64,000 nt of DNA. Source: Apodemus sylvaticus (Eukaryota; Chordata; Mammalia; Rodentia; Muridae). Positions 11,435 through 23,330 of the stretch are shown in pieces (position 1 is the stretch's first letter; each line of letters begins with the position of its first letter). Position numbers and translations under genes: made by a program. The stretch lies in NCBI RefSeq assembly GCF_947179515.1, contig NC_067487.1, positions 43,004,014 through 43,068,013 on the forward strand. The letters run 5' to 3'. Under the pieces are notes generated by a model that saw nothing but the letters and a program-made list of their open reading frames with translations, had not been told where the DNA came from and did not search any database.

Positions 11435-12028
11435 CCACTTTCCCTCCCTCTCTCCCTCTCTCCAAAACAGCAGAACTAGAGACTTAAATGTTCAGTCATG
11501 GGAGAGTCAGGTTTTCTGTACACAGTTCATCCTTTGAAGGGATTTGAGATAAGAAGGATTTCCAACACAGCTTGAAAGAGCTTGGGTTCAACCTCCTATC
11601 ACAAATAATTTGTTTCATACATTTTTATTATTATCAAATCCTTTCTACCCCATATAAACCTCCTAAGTAAAGGCCCTGTTTTTTCTTAGCTTCCTTCCTT
11701 GGCATTCAGTACAATTCTCAGTTGAGTTTGGTGAACGGGGTAGACTGAGGGTTATTCAGGTTTGCCCTTGGGGGTGTTACATAATTGATTTCCTTCTGGA
11801 ATCCAGGCTTGCTTGGGGAAATAGCAATGAATAGCCATCCTTCACCTAGGAACCAATAAACAGCTTCACATTCTGTAAAGCACTGAAGGGACTCCTCCCC
11901 ATGTGGGTCTTGTCAGTGAAGATCTGGGTCAAATGACTGCAACTACAATGCTAGGTTCTCTACCCCTTCTTACTTCAGGTCTCCAAGTCAATTTAAATTA
12001 GACAGATTTACATCAACTGCTTTGCTCC
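11435..12028. other. Unrecognised sequence
   Basis: No gene or clear repeat recognised. Confidence 0.5.
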
Positions 12029-12420
12029 TCTCTTAGTCAGGGTTTCTATTCCTGCACAAAGATCATGACCAAGAAGCAAGTTAGGGAGGAAAGGGTTTGT
12101 TCAGTTTATACTTTCTTCATTGCTGTTCATCACCAAAGGAAGTCAGGACTGGAACTCAAGCAGACCAGGAGCAGGAGCTGATCATGGAGAGATGTTACTT
12201 ACTGGCTTGCTTCCCCTGGCTTGCTCAGCTTGGTTTCTTATAAAACCAAAGGCTACCAGCCCAGGGATAGCCCCACCCACAATGGGCCCTGCCCCCTTGA
12301 TCACTCATTGAGAAAAATGTCTTACATCTGGATCTCATGGAGGCCTTTCCTCACCTGATGCTCCTTTCTCTGTGATAACTCCAGCCTGTGCCAAGTTGAC
12401 ACACAAAACCCGCCAGTACA
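12029..12420 (+). mobile_element. Rodent LTR-like repeat, single copy
   Basis: Same family as the terminal repeats of the element at 60589-62906: starts 'tcttagtcagggtttctatt', continues 'ggaggaaagggtttgttc' and 'ggaagtcaggactggaactc', and ends 'gccagtaca'. Flanks gctcc (12024-12028) and gcttc (12421-12425) look like a 5-bp duplication with one change, as expected for ERVL/MaLR-type insertions. A 63-codon frame inside it is not a gene. I know the unit as abundant in rodents but do not vouch for a family name. Confidence 0.8.
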
Positions 12421-12792
12421 GCTTCTAGTAGATCAAATACAGCAAATACCTTTTCTGAATCATTTGAATACTGTAAAGCCCATGATTGAAGAAATGGCAT
12501 AAAGAATCATCATCATCACATATTGGGAGTCTCCAGACAAAAGTGTTGAAGTCTATGTAGCTCGATTCATGTAAATATCTTTAAGGGAGCTATGTAGACA
12601 TTCCTTTTATTTTTCCATCCTGTAGGTTCTCGGAAACATACTGATAATAGTAAAATATTGTAGGGAGCACAAAAGTCCTTGAGCTCATAGCTAAGCACAA
12701 GAGAAACCAGGAATGTTTAATGTGCATTATTGTATCTTCAAAAGAAAAGATGTATAACCTGTTTTCCAACCAGAAGGCTGGAAATGGGTGTG
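12421..12792. other. Unrecognised sequence
   Basis: No gene or clear repeat recognised. Confidence 0.5.
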
Positions 12793-13110
12793 CTTAACAG
12801 CCCAGTGATCCTGTGCTATCTGCATGACAAGATCACACCTGGCTCCCCCATAGTCTTATGGTTATCTCAGTCATACTCCCTAGACCTTTATCTTGAGCAT
12901 TGTTTCTCAGTCATTAGAACCCATCATTATGGGAATGTCACATGTACTTTAAAAAATGGAGCAGAAATTGTTAACAGCCTGGTGACCTTTGTGATATCTG
13001 CATGACTGAGACCACACAAGATCGTCCCTCAGATTCTTAATATGTCACATGTAGCAAATCTATAGAGCCCATCTTTTATGGAAGAGGGCACATGTAATTT
13101 GAAAAGATTT
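12793..13110. repeat. Two-copy degenerate tandem repeat
   Basis: Copy 1 (about 12793-12960) and copy 2 (about 12969-13110) share, in order, 'ttaacagcc', 'tatctgcatgac', a 'cccat' block and 'cacatgta' followed by A-rich sequence. Copy 1 has a longer middle. The open frame at 12730-13005 runs through it and has no recognisable protein. Confidence 0.65.
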
Positions 13111-14754
13111 TCAATATAATCAATACTTCAATAAAGTCTTAAGCTTTGTGTACACTGGGGATTTAGGAATTTCCAAAGTGTGCTGTACCTAAATATGCCA
13201 AAAATCCTGATGACAGATTCTAGGAATCTGAACCAACACTGACTACTGAGTCATGTTGAGTTGACTCCCTCCTGGCCATGGTGGTCACAGAGCTGCCCCC
13301 ATTACTGTGCATGTGGGGAGCCACTTGTAATGCATCAGATAGTTAGATCCCAGGCTCACCTGACTTCTACCTTTCCTGGGAAATTCCATTGTTTTACTTC
13401 CAAGTTGATAGGTGATGAACTGAAGCATCGTGAAGCACTTTTACGAAGCCCTCTCCACAAGGTTAATGGTTCTATAGCCTGAGCCATGATACCTTTGAAA
13501 TCACACCACTTCGCTAAAGTTTTTTTGCTGCTATACTGTTCTGGTTTTTTTGTTTTTGTTTTTGTTTTTGTTTTTGTTTTTTTTGCTTTATTCTATCCTA
13601 GTGTCCTGAAAGAAAATAATATTGCTAATGAGGTACTTTCCTCCAACAGACTTGCCATGTGATGGCAATTTCCACCTTGAATCAGAGGCAATAGGAGAAA
13701 AAAAAAAATAACAAAGAAAGAATCACAGAGTATGCTGATGATAGCAAAGGCTGTGGAGGGGCCGGAATGGAAAATTCTGGAAAACTGCCTGAGTCTTCTC
13801 TTAAAAGCTACACAGCACATTGTGCATAGGCACCATAGCAATTTTTTTTTCAGTCATCAGTAGACGGCAATGATGTAGAGGATAGGGCTGTACTAAGCAG
13901 TTTTAGGGCAAGCAATGATAGAAAGAGCCCTGAGAGCTTACGAGGGTTGCCACGATTTATATGCAGGCTAGAAGCTTTTTATGGTATAGCATTAAATAGG
14001 AATAGCTTGTCTGATGATATGCATAAGATATGACCTTCCAAAGTGTCCTTATATCTTGACAGTCACAGCAGACACATTATAACTACCAGGATTGATTCAT
14101 GCCATTCGGTCCTAATAAGGCAGCATTCAAAAGGTTTTACTGTTGCCGCCTTGGGCAGCAATATAGCCTTACAGCTTTGATTCAATTACATCCTTTCAAT
14201 TATAATCTAATCTGAGGTGTTCTGAGACAATTTCCATAACTATAAGTTTTAATCTAACATTTCAAAAAACCGAATTTCAAATATCAAATATGCAGCTCAT
14301 ATTTCTCTCCTTAAAAAAAAAAAAACACTCAAGCTGTACCAATTTTGAGTTCACAGATCCATTTATTATATCAAAAATTTAGTAATGAGTGGAAAAGAAA
14401 AGGCTCTGAAGTCACTCTGAAGCAACTGTGGCATTTTAATTTGAACTGAATGTTGGGTCATATTAGTTAGTTATGATAATTTTTAGATACAATAATGATA
14501 TTGTTATTTTTAGAAAGAATTTTTGTCATCTTGAAATTATTTGTGTTTACTAACTTCTTTTAGATCAAGAACAAAAGTGCCAGGAGTAGAAATAATTTTA
14601 TTCAACTTAACCACACTTGTGTTCTTAGTCATTTCACAAGAGATTTCAAGCACAAATCTTATAACTCCATCAATGACCATTGCCAGGTCAACTCATTGCC
14701 ACTAACTCAAAAACAAAAGTACAATTCTAACTTTAGTAGTTCTTTATATTTGCA
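13111..14754. other. Unrecognised sequence
   Basis: No gene recognised. Contains a GTTTTT hexamer run (about 13547-13582) and A-runs near 13700 and 14310. Confidence 0.5.
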
Positions 14755-14960
14755 TAAAATTCTTTTTTAACTGAAATATAATTACATCATATCCCCCCTT
14801 TCCTTTCCTCCCTCCAGTCCCTCTTATGTATGGCCACCCCACTTCTCTCTTTTAAAATCATGGCCCCATTTTCTTTTTTGTTACACACACACACACACAC
14901 ACACACAGCACCACTTGAACACACAAGTGTGCACACACACATGGAAATGAAAAATTAAAC
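14755..14960 (-). mobile_element. LINE-1 3' end fragment, antisense
   Basis: Antisense of an L1 3' UTR: 'ctgaaatataattacatcat', pyrimidine-rich 'tttcctttcctccctccag', then 'tcatggccccattttc' and a CA run (14883-14908). The same unit in sense orientation appears at 63365-63482. Confidence 0.7.
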
Positions 14961-14999
14961 TTTTTAAACTATTGCAAATTGTAGGATTTATTTTATCTT

Positions 15000-15211
15000 A
15001 TGTTACGTGTATCTGTGGGGTGTGTATTTGCTATGTACTCATATGTGGGCACATGGGTACCAACAGAGTCCAGAAGAGGATCATCATATCTCCTGGAGGT
15101 GGGGTTGCGGGTGCTTTTGAGTGGGGAACATGCATGGATGCTCCAAAACAACCTCAGATCCTCTACAATAACAGGACGCATTCTTAACTGCTGAGCCATC
15201 TCTCCAGCCCC
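15000..15211 (-). repeat. B3-type SINE
   Basis: Ends in 'ctgctgagccatctctccag', the antisense of the B2/B3 head; the body ('gtccagaagaggatcatcat', 'gatcctctacaataac') matches B3. The short open frames here are SINE-derived. Confidence 0.8.
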
Positions 15212-16160
15212 AAGAGAAATTTTGGAAATCAAGACACTTTATAATGAAAGAGCATAGTCCTTACTAAGCACACTAGATGAAATCCTTGGGGAAAACCACA
15301 GCATGTGCTAGGCTTTTTCCAGTTGGAGTTCTTGGGATGTCAGTTAGAAATAGAAAATTGCTTCAGCTGCGCCAGTGTTCTGAGGCTTTCTGCTCAGCTC
15401 CTGTGCTTCTCATGGAGTCCTTGGTCACACCTCTAAAGGAGATCACACAAGTGTCAGTGAGGTCAGGGAAGGACCTGGAGCTCTCTAGCTACTCAGCAAA
15501 GATGTAGCGTGGATGATATAAATGATCTGAGCTGTTCTTTGTTTCTTAAATCAAGAAGCCCTGGAATATTCCTCTTCAACTTTTCACTGAGCACATATGA
15601 ACAAATATTGCCCCTAGGCAGCCCAGAAACATAGCCCAAAGAAGCCAACTATAACCTGAAATGTCAATATAACCTTTTAAAAAAATAGACAAAATTTACA
15701 TTTGCATGATTATGCTACTGTTCCCTTTAATGTATAAGTGATTTGGGCCACCTACAACTTAAATTAGTAATGCTTTTTGTTAATCTTTAAATGAAATGAA
15801 TACTCTCAAAGATATTGCCCCATTCATTTCTAGCAAACTTTATATCCCTAAATCTACTTATTCACATTCCAAAGTACTTCGACCAGCAAGCAGTTGGAGA
15901 AGTATAAACAACAACATGAAGTATGAACATCAATCTGAAGTGGCCTGTGTGAGGTTCAGTCTCCTGAGGATAGTTTTGAGGCCTGGGAAAGCCCCCAGGT
16001 GGACAACTGCCAACACTTCAGCTATTAAATGCCATTCATGGTTTATATTTCTCACACCTTGAAAATTAGTTGGAATAGGGAATAGTGAGTTGCAGCTGGA
16101 AAGCAGATAAGACAAAGAACTTACTGTCTTCAATAAACCAAGAATCCAAGGAAACTATAA
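15212..16160. other. Unrecognised sequence
   Basis: Several open frames of 67-88 codons on both strands show no domain, signal peptide or family resemblance. Confidence 0.5.
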
Positions 16161-16189
16161 TATGTCTCTTGTCTTAAATCATGTCTGCC

Positions 16190-16640
16190 CCTAGACTAAC
16201 AGTTATTGAATAAGAAACTGAATGACATATTGCCCCAATATAAAACACTGGGGTTTGTGGCCCTAAGCCAATCAGATTACATGGAAAAGAGGATGGACAT
16301 TAGAAATTAGAACCAGAGCTTTGACTACATGAGGGAAGGATGGTCCCTGTGGTGGGGGAGCATACTATTATCTAACTACAGGATAAAAGGGAAGGTTCTG
16401 GGCTGGTGGAGGTGAGACACAGGGTTCCTCTCTGGTATTCTCATCTGCATTATCTCCATCTGTCTTAAAGGTCCTTTCTTCTAGCTAGAGCTGATTCAGT
16501 TGTTCCACTCATACAATTAACAGTCTAAACTCTTCATAAGTTAATACCAAACATTAAACTTCATCTGTATACAAGGTGTGTGTCTTTCTTGTTCTCTGCC
16601 TTAAACATAATGAGTTCTACCTAGATACTAGTTGGTTGCA
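16190..16640 (+). mobile_element. Possible LTR, family unknown
   Basis: Has LTR-like order: a 'ggataaaaggga' TATA-like motif (about 16381), a pyrimidine-rich stretch, and a 'cattaaact' poly(A)-like motif (about 16553) followed by 'gtgtgtctttcttgttctct'. No termini or target-site duplication were found, so this is a guess from architecture. Confidence 0.3.
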
Positions 16641-17837
16641 AGATTAAACAATAACTACTTTTCTTTCAGACATTAAAGACTCTCCTCCCTCTCTGCCTCC
16701 CTCCCTAATGCCCTTTCCTTCCTCCCTTCAATACTTGCTCTTTATATTAATAGTTCCTCAGGGGAAGTTTATTTATCCTGGCATAAGCCTTTCAATTTTT
16801 CTTCAATGGTTTCTCTTCCAACAACAGAAAGATATAGGCTCTACTTTTTCGTGCCCAGATTCATTTATGTTTGACTGAAGAAGCCACTCTGTTATAAAAC
16901 TTCATTAAAAACACTATTCTCAGCAGCTGTGGGCCCTATTGAAGTGTCCTTCAATCATGATAATATCATTTTAATTGAGGCTTTTGAAAAAATAACATAA
17001 TACCTGGTGGATTTGGAATATATACATTATATAATTCAACTGACTAAAATGCAATAAATTGGGAAGATAAAATAGTTGCTTCAATAATTAGACCTTTTTT
17101 CTCACATGTATTTAAAAAAAAAAAAAGGAGAAAAGGGTAACATTAAGTATACAAAGTATACAATAAGTACCCAGTCCTGTTCAATAGAGTGTGGCTGTTT
17201 AGCTATTTCCCACAAGTCTTTGCCAACACAAATTGGAAAATAGTAATCAGTTTCTGTCTCTATTTGGCATGCAAGACAGATAGAAACCTCAGACATAAAT
17301 GTTGTTTGTCATGATATAGGTCATTCGGAAAATTATTTTTCTGGGGCCTGGCATGAATTGGTCAGAGTTTAGAACAAATGCGATTGGACAGTAGAAAGTG
17401 GAATGACGTCATTGGTTAAGGAGCTGGAGCATGTGGACTGCAGACTGAACCTTAATTCCCACACTCTCTTCATATCTGTCAGAAAGAATTAATGACTGAT
17501 TCCAAGAAAACCATGACTGTTGTTTGATGCTAGCAATCAAATTACTTTGCAGGGTCATTGTGTGTTAACACCCCACACTTTATTAAACAGAAGCTGAGAC
17601 AGTCACTGGGGAAATCACTTTGAATTTGATAAGCCCCCAAGAAATTAGCATGTTTTTACATTTTTTAATTCAGTTGTAATCATACTTCATAGGTATAAAT
17701 ATACTTGTTTGCCTTCATAAGATCAATATGTTACCTTGACAGTCATAAAAATATAGACCTGTGGGCAAAATTCATCTCTGCTCAGCCAGACTTAGTACAT
17801 AAATAGTGTATGTTTTAATGACTCAGTATCCAAGCAT
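16641..17837. other. Unrecognised sequence
   Basis: No gene recognised. Contains a CT-rich stretch (16680-16735), an A-run (17113-17126) and the CRE/CCAAT cluster listed next. Confidence 0.5.
17357..17415. promoter_or_regulatory. Candidate CRE plus CCAAT-box cluster
   Basis: A perfect palindromic cAMP response element, TGACGTCA (17404-17411), is directly followed by ATTGG (17411-17415, an inverted CCAAT box). Two further ATTGG motifs lie at 17357-17361 and 17383-17387. CREB/ATF and NF-Y are the known binders of these motifs. No TATA box, CpG island or gene is visible nearby, so function is unproven. Confidence 0.35.
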
Positions 17838-18020
17838 GAAACAAAGTGCTCTACATGTATAATAACATTTAAATATCAATATATGCGAAATGAAGCACTA
17901 TTATTATAACCATGTGGCTATGAAAGAACCACATATAATGAGACAAATATGTTGCCCAAGACCACACATGAAGAAGACAAGACTGAATTGAAGTCCATGT
18001 TCTCTGACCCAATATCTGTG
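17838..18020 (-). repeat. MIR-like SINE, ancient
   Basis: Antisense MIR pattern: 'aaagtgctctacatgta', 'actattattataacca', 'gttgcccaagaccacacatg', 'gactgaattgaagtccatg', 'tctctgaccc'. This order matches the MIR consensus read in reverse. It predates the rodent radiation and is useful for cross-species alignment. Confidence 0.75.
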
Positions 18021-18084
18021 CTATTTTGTTTTGATTTTGTTTTGTAGGGCTTGTGTCTGATTTTCTATGGTACGGGTATTAAAA

Positions 18085-18212
18085 GTATCTAATATAGCTT
18101 AAGCTAGCCCCAAACACATTTGGTAACAGAGTTTGACTTTGAACTCCTGATCCTCCTGCCCCTGCCTAACAAATGCTAGGATTAGAGATATATGCCATTA
18201 TGCCTTGCTCTG
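18085..18212 (-). repeat. B1-type SINE, diverged
   Basis: Antisense B1 blocks: 'tttgaactcctgatcctcct', 'gcccctgcct', 'aatgctaggattagagat', 'ccattatgcc'. Confidence 0.75.
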
Positions 18213-19386
18213 TTTATTACAATAAATACTCTGCTCGTGTTAGTCTGTGTTTATAGAAACAGACACAGAGACACAGATTTTGCACGTATGAAAGAGTAGA
18301 TATTCCTTCTGACTAAAGACTTATTGACAGGTTAACTCTGACAAAGGTAATGCTGTCCAGTTGTATTTTGATGAAGAGATCATCAAAGACTGAGTGAATG
18401 TATTCATACATTAACCAGAACTTTCAGAATCATTTTTACCTAGTATATCAAGTTGCTTTACAACACACTAGGTTATGGTAAGTCATCTTCATTTCCTTAC
18501 TTATTGAAGTGCTGGACACCATTATGACACACAGCCTGAAAAATGTCACAAAAGAAATGAGAATAAGAACTTTTACAGAAATAGGTTGGAGAAAATACAA
18601 AGAGGAAAGTAGAAGCTGGCTATACAGGAAGTTCTGACATTCAATTTTTATAACTTTTATAAGGAAATACTCTAATATGTTAATAGTATCTCTAACATGA
18701 AATTCTTTAGTAATCCAATATAAATTGCCAAGACTCTTCAACAAAAAGTTTGCCCCACCTGAATTTCACTAACATATAGATGTATTCTTCCTATGAGTTT
18801 TTGTATATTCTTAGTGACAATTTTATGAGAGCTGTGGTAATATTGAATAACTAAATAAATGTTGAACTCCCATTAAGAAAAGTTGGTGCTTTGGTAGAAC
18901 ATTGTTTTTTAGCTGTATAAACTTGAAGGTGTAGTTTAATTTGGTCAAGTTACAATGGCATTTAATTTTATACAGCTAATATATATTGAAAAATGATGCA
19001 TAGCAAGCTAAATGCATACCATGGCACCATATACATAGTGAATATCAGTTATTGTAGCTGATATTAAACGCAATACTGTTTTCTCAGTTCCACATATGAT
19101 GTTGCAAGTATGCTCAATCTGATCTTTCTTGGTGATTACATTTATAAATTCTGGACCAGGCAATCAAGGATTAATTTAAGGATTAAGTTTATTAATTATC
19201 AATTTATTTTTAAAATTAAAATGCAAACAGATACTCTGCAGGAGAATAGCTGGGTTATCTGTTCTGTGGGTGATTATGAATATACCATTTCTGTATCTCT
19301 CCAACAGTAAGATCCTGTCATCAGAAAAGGCCTTAAATCTCCAAAATAGTTCTTGCAAAATGTCCAGGATATAATCCCAAGTTATT
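18213..19386. other. Unrecognised AT-rich sequence
   Basis: No gene. A 98-codon minus-strand frame (18448-18744) has hydrophobic stretches but no recognised family. Confidence 0.5.
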
Positions 19387-19399
19387 TAAAAATTCATTT

Positions 19400-19567
19400 G
19401 TCTGGTTTTTGGTTTTTTGTTTTTTTTTTTTTGAGACAGGGTTTCTCTGTGTAGCCCTGGCTGTCCTGGAACTCACTCTGTGGACCAGGCTGGCCTCGAA
19501 CTAAGAAATCTGCCTGCCTCTACTTTGCAAGTGCTGGGATTAAAGGCATGTGCCACCACCACCCAGC
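19400..19567 (-). repeat. B1 SINE with perfect target-site duplication
   Basis: Full-length young B1 in antisense: T-rich tail, 'gagacagggtttctctgtgt', 'aggctggcctcgaac', 'ccaccaccacccagc'. Flanked by identical 13-bp copies of taaaaattcattt (19387-19399 and 19568-19580). Confidence 0.97.
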
Positions 19568-19814
19568 TAAAAATTCATTTTTCAAAAGAAAAAATAGGAA
19601 AATCTCAATTTGTATATAAAAATCCATGTACAGTTCTTGTACAGAGATACAGAAATTATTTGGCTTTAATACAGTTATTTTATTTGTAAGATTAGCTTAA
19701 AATTAAGAACTTTCTATATGTTACTTTGATTCTGCTAACTTTAAAATATTGGAAAGGTGCAGTGGGGCAACCTAAAGAAATGAATGAAAATCTGAAAAGA
19801 TACTAAAAAGAAAC

Positions 19815-19985
19815 AGACTTTATCCTGCAATCCTAGCCCTTGGGAGATGGTGGAGAAAGGATCATGAGTTTGAGCCCAGCCTTCTGGAACACGTAATCAG
19901 GGCTGTGAATACAGCTCAATAATACAACACTCATATCACATGCTCAAGGTCCTGTGTCCCCTCCCCAGCCCCACACAACCACAAC
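19815..19985 (+). repeat. B4-type SINE
   Basis: A B1-like left part ('cctgcaatcctagcccttgg') is joined to an ID-like right part ('tgaatacagctcaataatac', 'catgctcaaggtcctgtgt'), the composition of B4. Boundaries approximate. Confidence 0.7.
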
Positions 19986-20089
19986 AATTGTATGGGCTAT
20001 AGTAGCAGAATAGAGCTAACAAAGGAAAAAACTACTTTAAAAGACATCAGGAGAAACAATGCAATCTTCTAAGTAAAAATTTTTGTATG

Positions 20090-20305
20090 AAGGCTGGAGA
20101 AATGGCTCAGATGTTAAAAGCATTAACTGCTCATCCAAAGGACGAAGGTTCAATTCCCAGAACCCACATTGTGGCTCATCACCATCTGTAACTCTAATCC
20201 TACAGGGTCCTACACTCATCTCTGTGCACACTGCACATGCGTGCTGCATAGTCATACAGACAAACAACATATCCATACACATAAAAATAAACATCTTAAA
20301 AGATT
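20090..20305 (+). repeat. B3-type SINE
   Basis: Head 'aaggctggagaaatggctca', then 'gttcaattcccagaacccac', 'tggctcatcaccatctgtaa', and a CA-rich/AAATAAA tail. Open frames across it are SINE-derived. Confidence 0.85.
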
Positions 20306-20899
20306 TTATATGTTTAAATGTTTAAAATGAGCAAAAACTTAGGAATCTGTTGAGAAATAACAAAGACAGTGAAGCAAACAATGAAAAAGACAGTCAAAAA
20401 CAAATGAGAAAAAGGAAATTCTAATTCCAAATGTGTCAATAATTACAGTAAGTGAAAATCAAGCAAGCATATTAGTTCTTTTGGTTTAGGCCCATATATG
20501 ATACAGAAAACATACGTAAAGAGATTTTAGCTGAAATTTTTGTCTGCCAATTTGGACGAAAGCTTAACCTAAAGATTTGGGAAGTTAAAAAAAAAACAAC
20601 ATAAAAGTACCAATACATACATGAAAGGTTGAGGAGGGGCATGCTAAAGGTAAATCATAATTTACCCAGATAAAGGTAGGGGAATACACCTAAATTCAAC
20701 TTATGGGCTCCAAACTAATTCACTTGCATGCATGCACATACACATACAAGCACATGCACACACCCATACACACATGGACACACATATATGTACACACATA
20801 CACACATACCATATCCCAAAACTAATTCAGTTTTATAAAAAAAAAAAATCTAAGAAACCAAAAGAAGAGAGAGACAGAGAAACCAAGAATGAAAAGAAT
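20306..20899. other. A-rich sequence, partly L1-like
   Basis: A-rich DNA that may be old L1 but is too decayed to assign. A CA/CATG compound repeat lies at about 20736-20813. Confidence 0.5.
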
Positions 20900-21770
20900 T
20901 ATCAGAACCGAAGAAAAAAATGGTAGCAATAATTCTAAATGCGTTAATAACTACATTAAATAAAATCAAGCAGAGAAATCAATAATCTTCAGTATGGATT
21001 AGAAATGAAATGATCTACTTCTATGCTGTATGCAAGAAACTCACTTCAAAATATGTCGTAGGTAGGCTAAAATGGTAGAGCCGAAATACAGATAACATCA
21101 AAAACTATTCAGAAAATCAAAGTAAAAGGTTTTGTGCCGGTGTCAGACCATGTAGATGACAAGACAGAGAAAAATACTTTGTAGCTCATTAATATTTCAT
21201 GGAGCCTGTATTGAGGCAACAGTAATGTTGTAAAAAAAAAAAAAAAAAACAGAAATCAGTAGACCGATTACCATCATTCTCCAGGAATAAAGGGCAAAAT
21301 TCTCAACAGTATAGTCACAAACCGAATCACTCAAGATGTGGGCAACAGTGAGCTGTAATAAAATGGATGAATTACCTAGAGTCTACGTCTGGGAAGGTTA
21401 GTATTTCAAAATGCATATGAGCATAATCTTCCTCATGAATAGATCAGCAAGAAAAGGCACATCATGAAATCATTTAATACACAAATAAGCTTTTGACAAA
21501 TTCAAAATCAGTCGATGCTTGAAAAAACATAGATGCAAGTAGCTCAGAGAACATTAAGGAACATTTTCAAGCTCATAACTTAAGAAGCTAGTGCCTCACA
21601 TACATTGAAAACCTGAATAATTTTCCTGTTTATTTCCTGATATCCTTGGCAACAGGGCAAGGATACGAACTCTCACCATTGATACTCATCACAAAGGAAA
21701 TGCAAATACTGGAGAATGACGCAATAAACATAAATAGGCAGATTGAACAGGAGGAACTAAAAAACTTCTG
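20900..21770 (+). mobile_element. Ancient LINE-1 ORF2 remnant
   Basis: Sense-strand traces of L1 ORF2 in the right order: 'tgcaagaaactcacttc' (endonuclease region), later 'aataagcttttgacaaattc' and 'aactctcaccattgatactc' (the stretch just before the RT catalytic motif). Riddled with stops and shifts. An A18 run lies at 21232-21249. Confidence 0.7.
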
Positions 21771-21783
21771 CATTGGAGTATTC

Positions 21784-22135
21784 CAATTTAGTTTCTGTTG
21801 CTGTGAGAAAATATTCACCCAAAGCAACTTGGACAGAAAGGGCTTTATTGGCTGTCTATGTCTAATCACAGTCCATCATTGAGAAAATTTAAGACATGTA
21901 CCCAAGTTTAAATTGAGGCAGAAACCAGAGAAGAAAGCTGAATGTTTGCTTGCTCAGTATGGTTTTTATGCATCCCAGGACCTCTTGCCCCTGGAAGAGA
22001 TCCTCCCACATCAACAAAATGTTCCCACAGACTTGCCCACAGGCCAATGTAATAGAAGCATTTTCTCAACTGAAATTCCATCTTCCCAGACAGACCTATT
22101 TTGTGTCAAGTTAAAAATAAAAAACTAACCAGCTC
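21784..22135 (+). mobile_element. LTR-like repeat related to the 12-kb unit
   Basis: Contains 'gtttctgttgctgtgag', 'gcaacttggacagaaagggc', 'gcccacaggccaatgtaata' and 'aactaaccagct', all known to me from one abundant rodent LTR-like family. Diverged; no target-site duplication identified. Confidence 0.6.
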
Positions 22136-22174
22136 AATGGGCAACATGGTTGTTTATGTTAAAAATTAAAAATA

Positions 22175-23330
22175 AAGTTCTTCTTGGTAGATGTTTCCTT
22201 TGACCAGCAAGGAGTGTCCTTCTGTATCTCTTTTGATGACTTTAGGTTGAAAGTCAGTTTTATCTGATATTAGAATGGCTACTCCGGCTCATTTCCTGAG
22301 ACCATTCGCTTGTAAAATTGTCTTCCAGCCTTTTATTTACTCTAAGGTAGTTTTTGTCTTTTACTGTATGCAGTAAAATGTAGGGTCCTGTTTCCTTATC
22401 CAGTCTGTTAGTCTATGTCTTTTAATTGGGGAGCTGAGTCCATTGATGTTAAGAGATATTAAGGAATAGTGATTATTACTTCCTGTCATTTTCAATGTTA
22501 TTTTTATATTTGAGTGATTATCTTCTTTTGGGTTTGATGAAAGAAGGTAACTATCTTGCTTTTTCCAGGGTGTTGTTTCCCTCCTTGTATTGGAGTTTTC
22601 CTCCTATTATTCTTTGTAGAGCTGGGTTTGTAGAAAGATATTGTGTAAATTTGGTTTTGTCATAGAATATCTTGGTTTCTCCATCTATTGTGATTGAGAG
22701 TTTTGCTGGGTATAGTAGTCTTGGCTGACATTTGTGTTCTCTTAGAGTCTGCATGAGATCTGCCCAGGATCTTCTAGCTTTCATGGTCTCTGGTGAGAAG
22801 TCTGGTGTGATTCTGATAGGTCTTTTTTTATGTTACTTGACCTTTTTCTCTTGCTGCCTTTAATATTCTTTCTTTGTTTAGTACATTTGGGGTTTTGATT
22901 ATTATGTGATGAGAGGTATTTCTGCTCAGGTTCAGTCTGTTTGGAGTTCTGTAGGCTTCTTGTATATTCATGGGCATCTCTCTCTTTAAGTTGGGAAAGT
23001 TTTCTTCCATAATTTTGTTGAAGATATTTGCTGGCCCTTTCAGCTGTAAATCTTCACTCTCATCTATACCTATAATCCTTAGGTTTGGTCTTCACATTGT
23101 GTCCTGGATTTCCTGGATGTTCTGGGACAAGCTTTTTGCATTTTGCATTTTCTTTGACTGTTGAGTCAATGGGTTCTATGGTATCTTTGGCATCTGAGAT
23201 TCTTTCTTCCATCTCTTGTATTCTGTTGTTGATATTTGCATCTATGGCCCCTGATTTCTTCTCAAGGTTTCTATTTCCAAAGTTGTCTCCCTTTGTGATT
23301 TCTTAGTTGTTTCTACTTCTGTTTTTCCCC
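22175..23330 (-). pseudogene. LINE-1 ORF1 to ORF2 start, antisense fragment
   Basis: On the minus strand this carries the ORF1 RNA-binding protein and then the start of ORF2. Recognisable ORF1 peptides are 'KARRSWADLMQTLREHKCQP' and 'LLYPAKLSITIDGETK' (22551-22784, C-terminal domain) and 'NFPNLKREMPMNIQEAYRTP' (22828-23010). Frames are broken between these blocks. The low-coordinate end lies in the ORF2 endonuclease region with no 3' UTR or poly(A), so this is not a simple 5'-truncated insertion. Confidence 0.9.
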
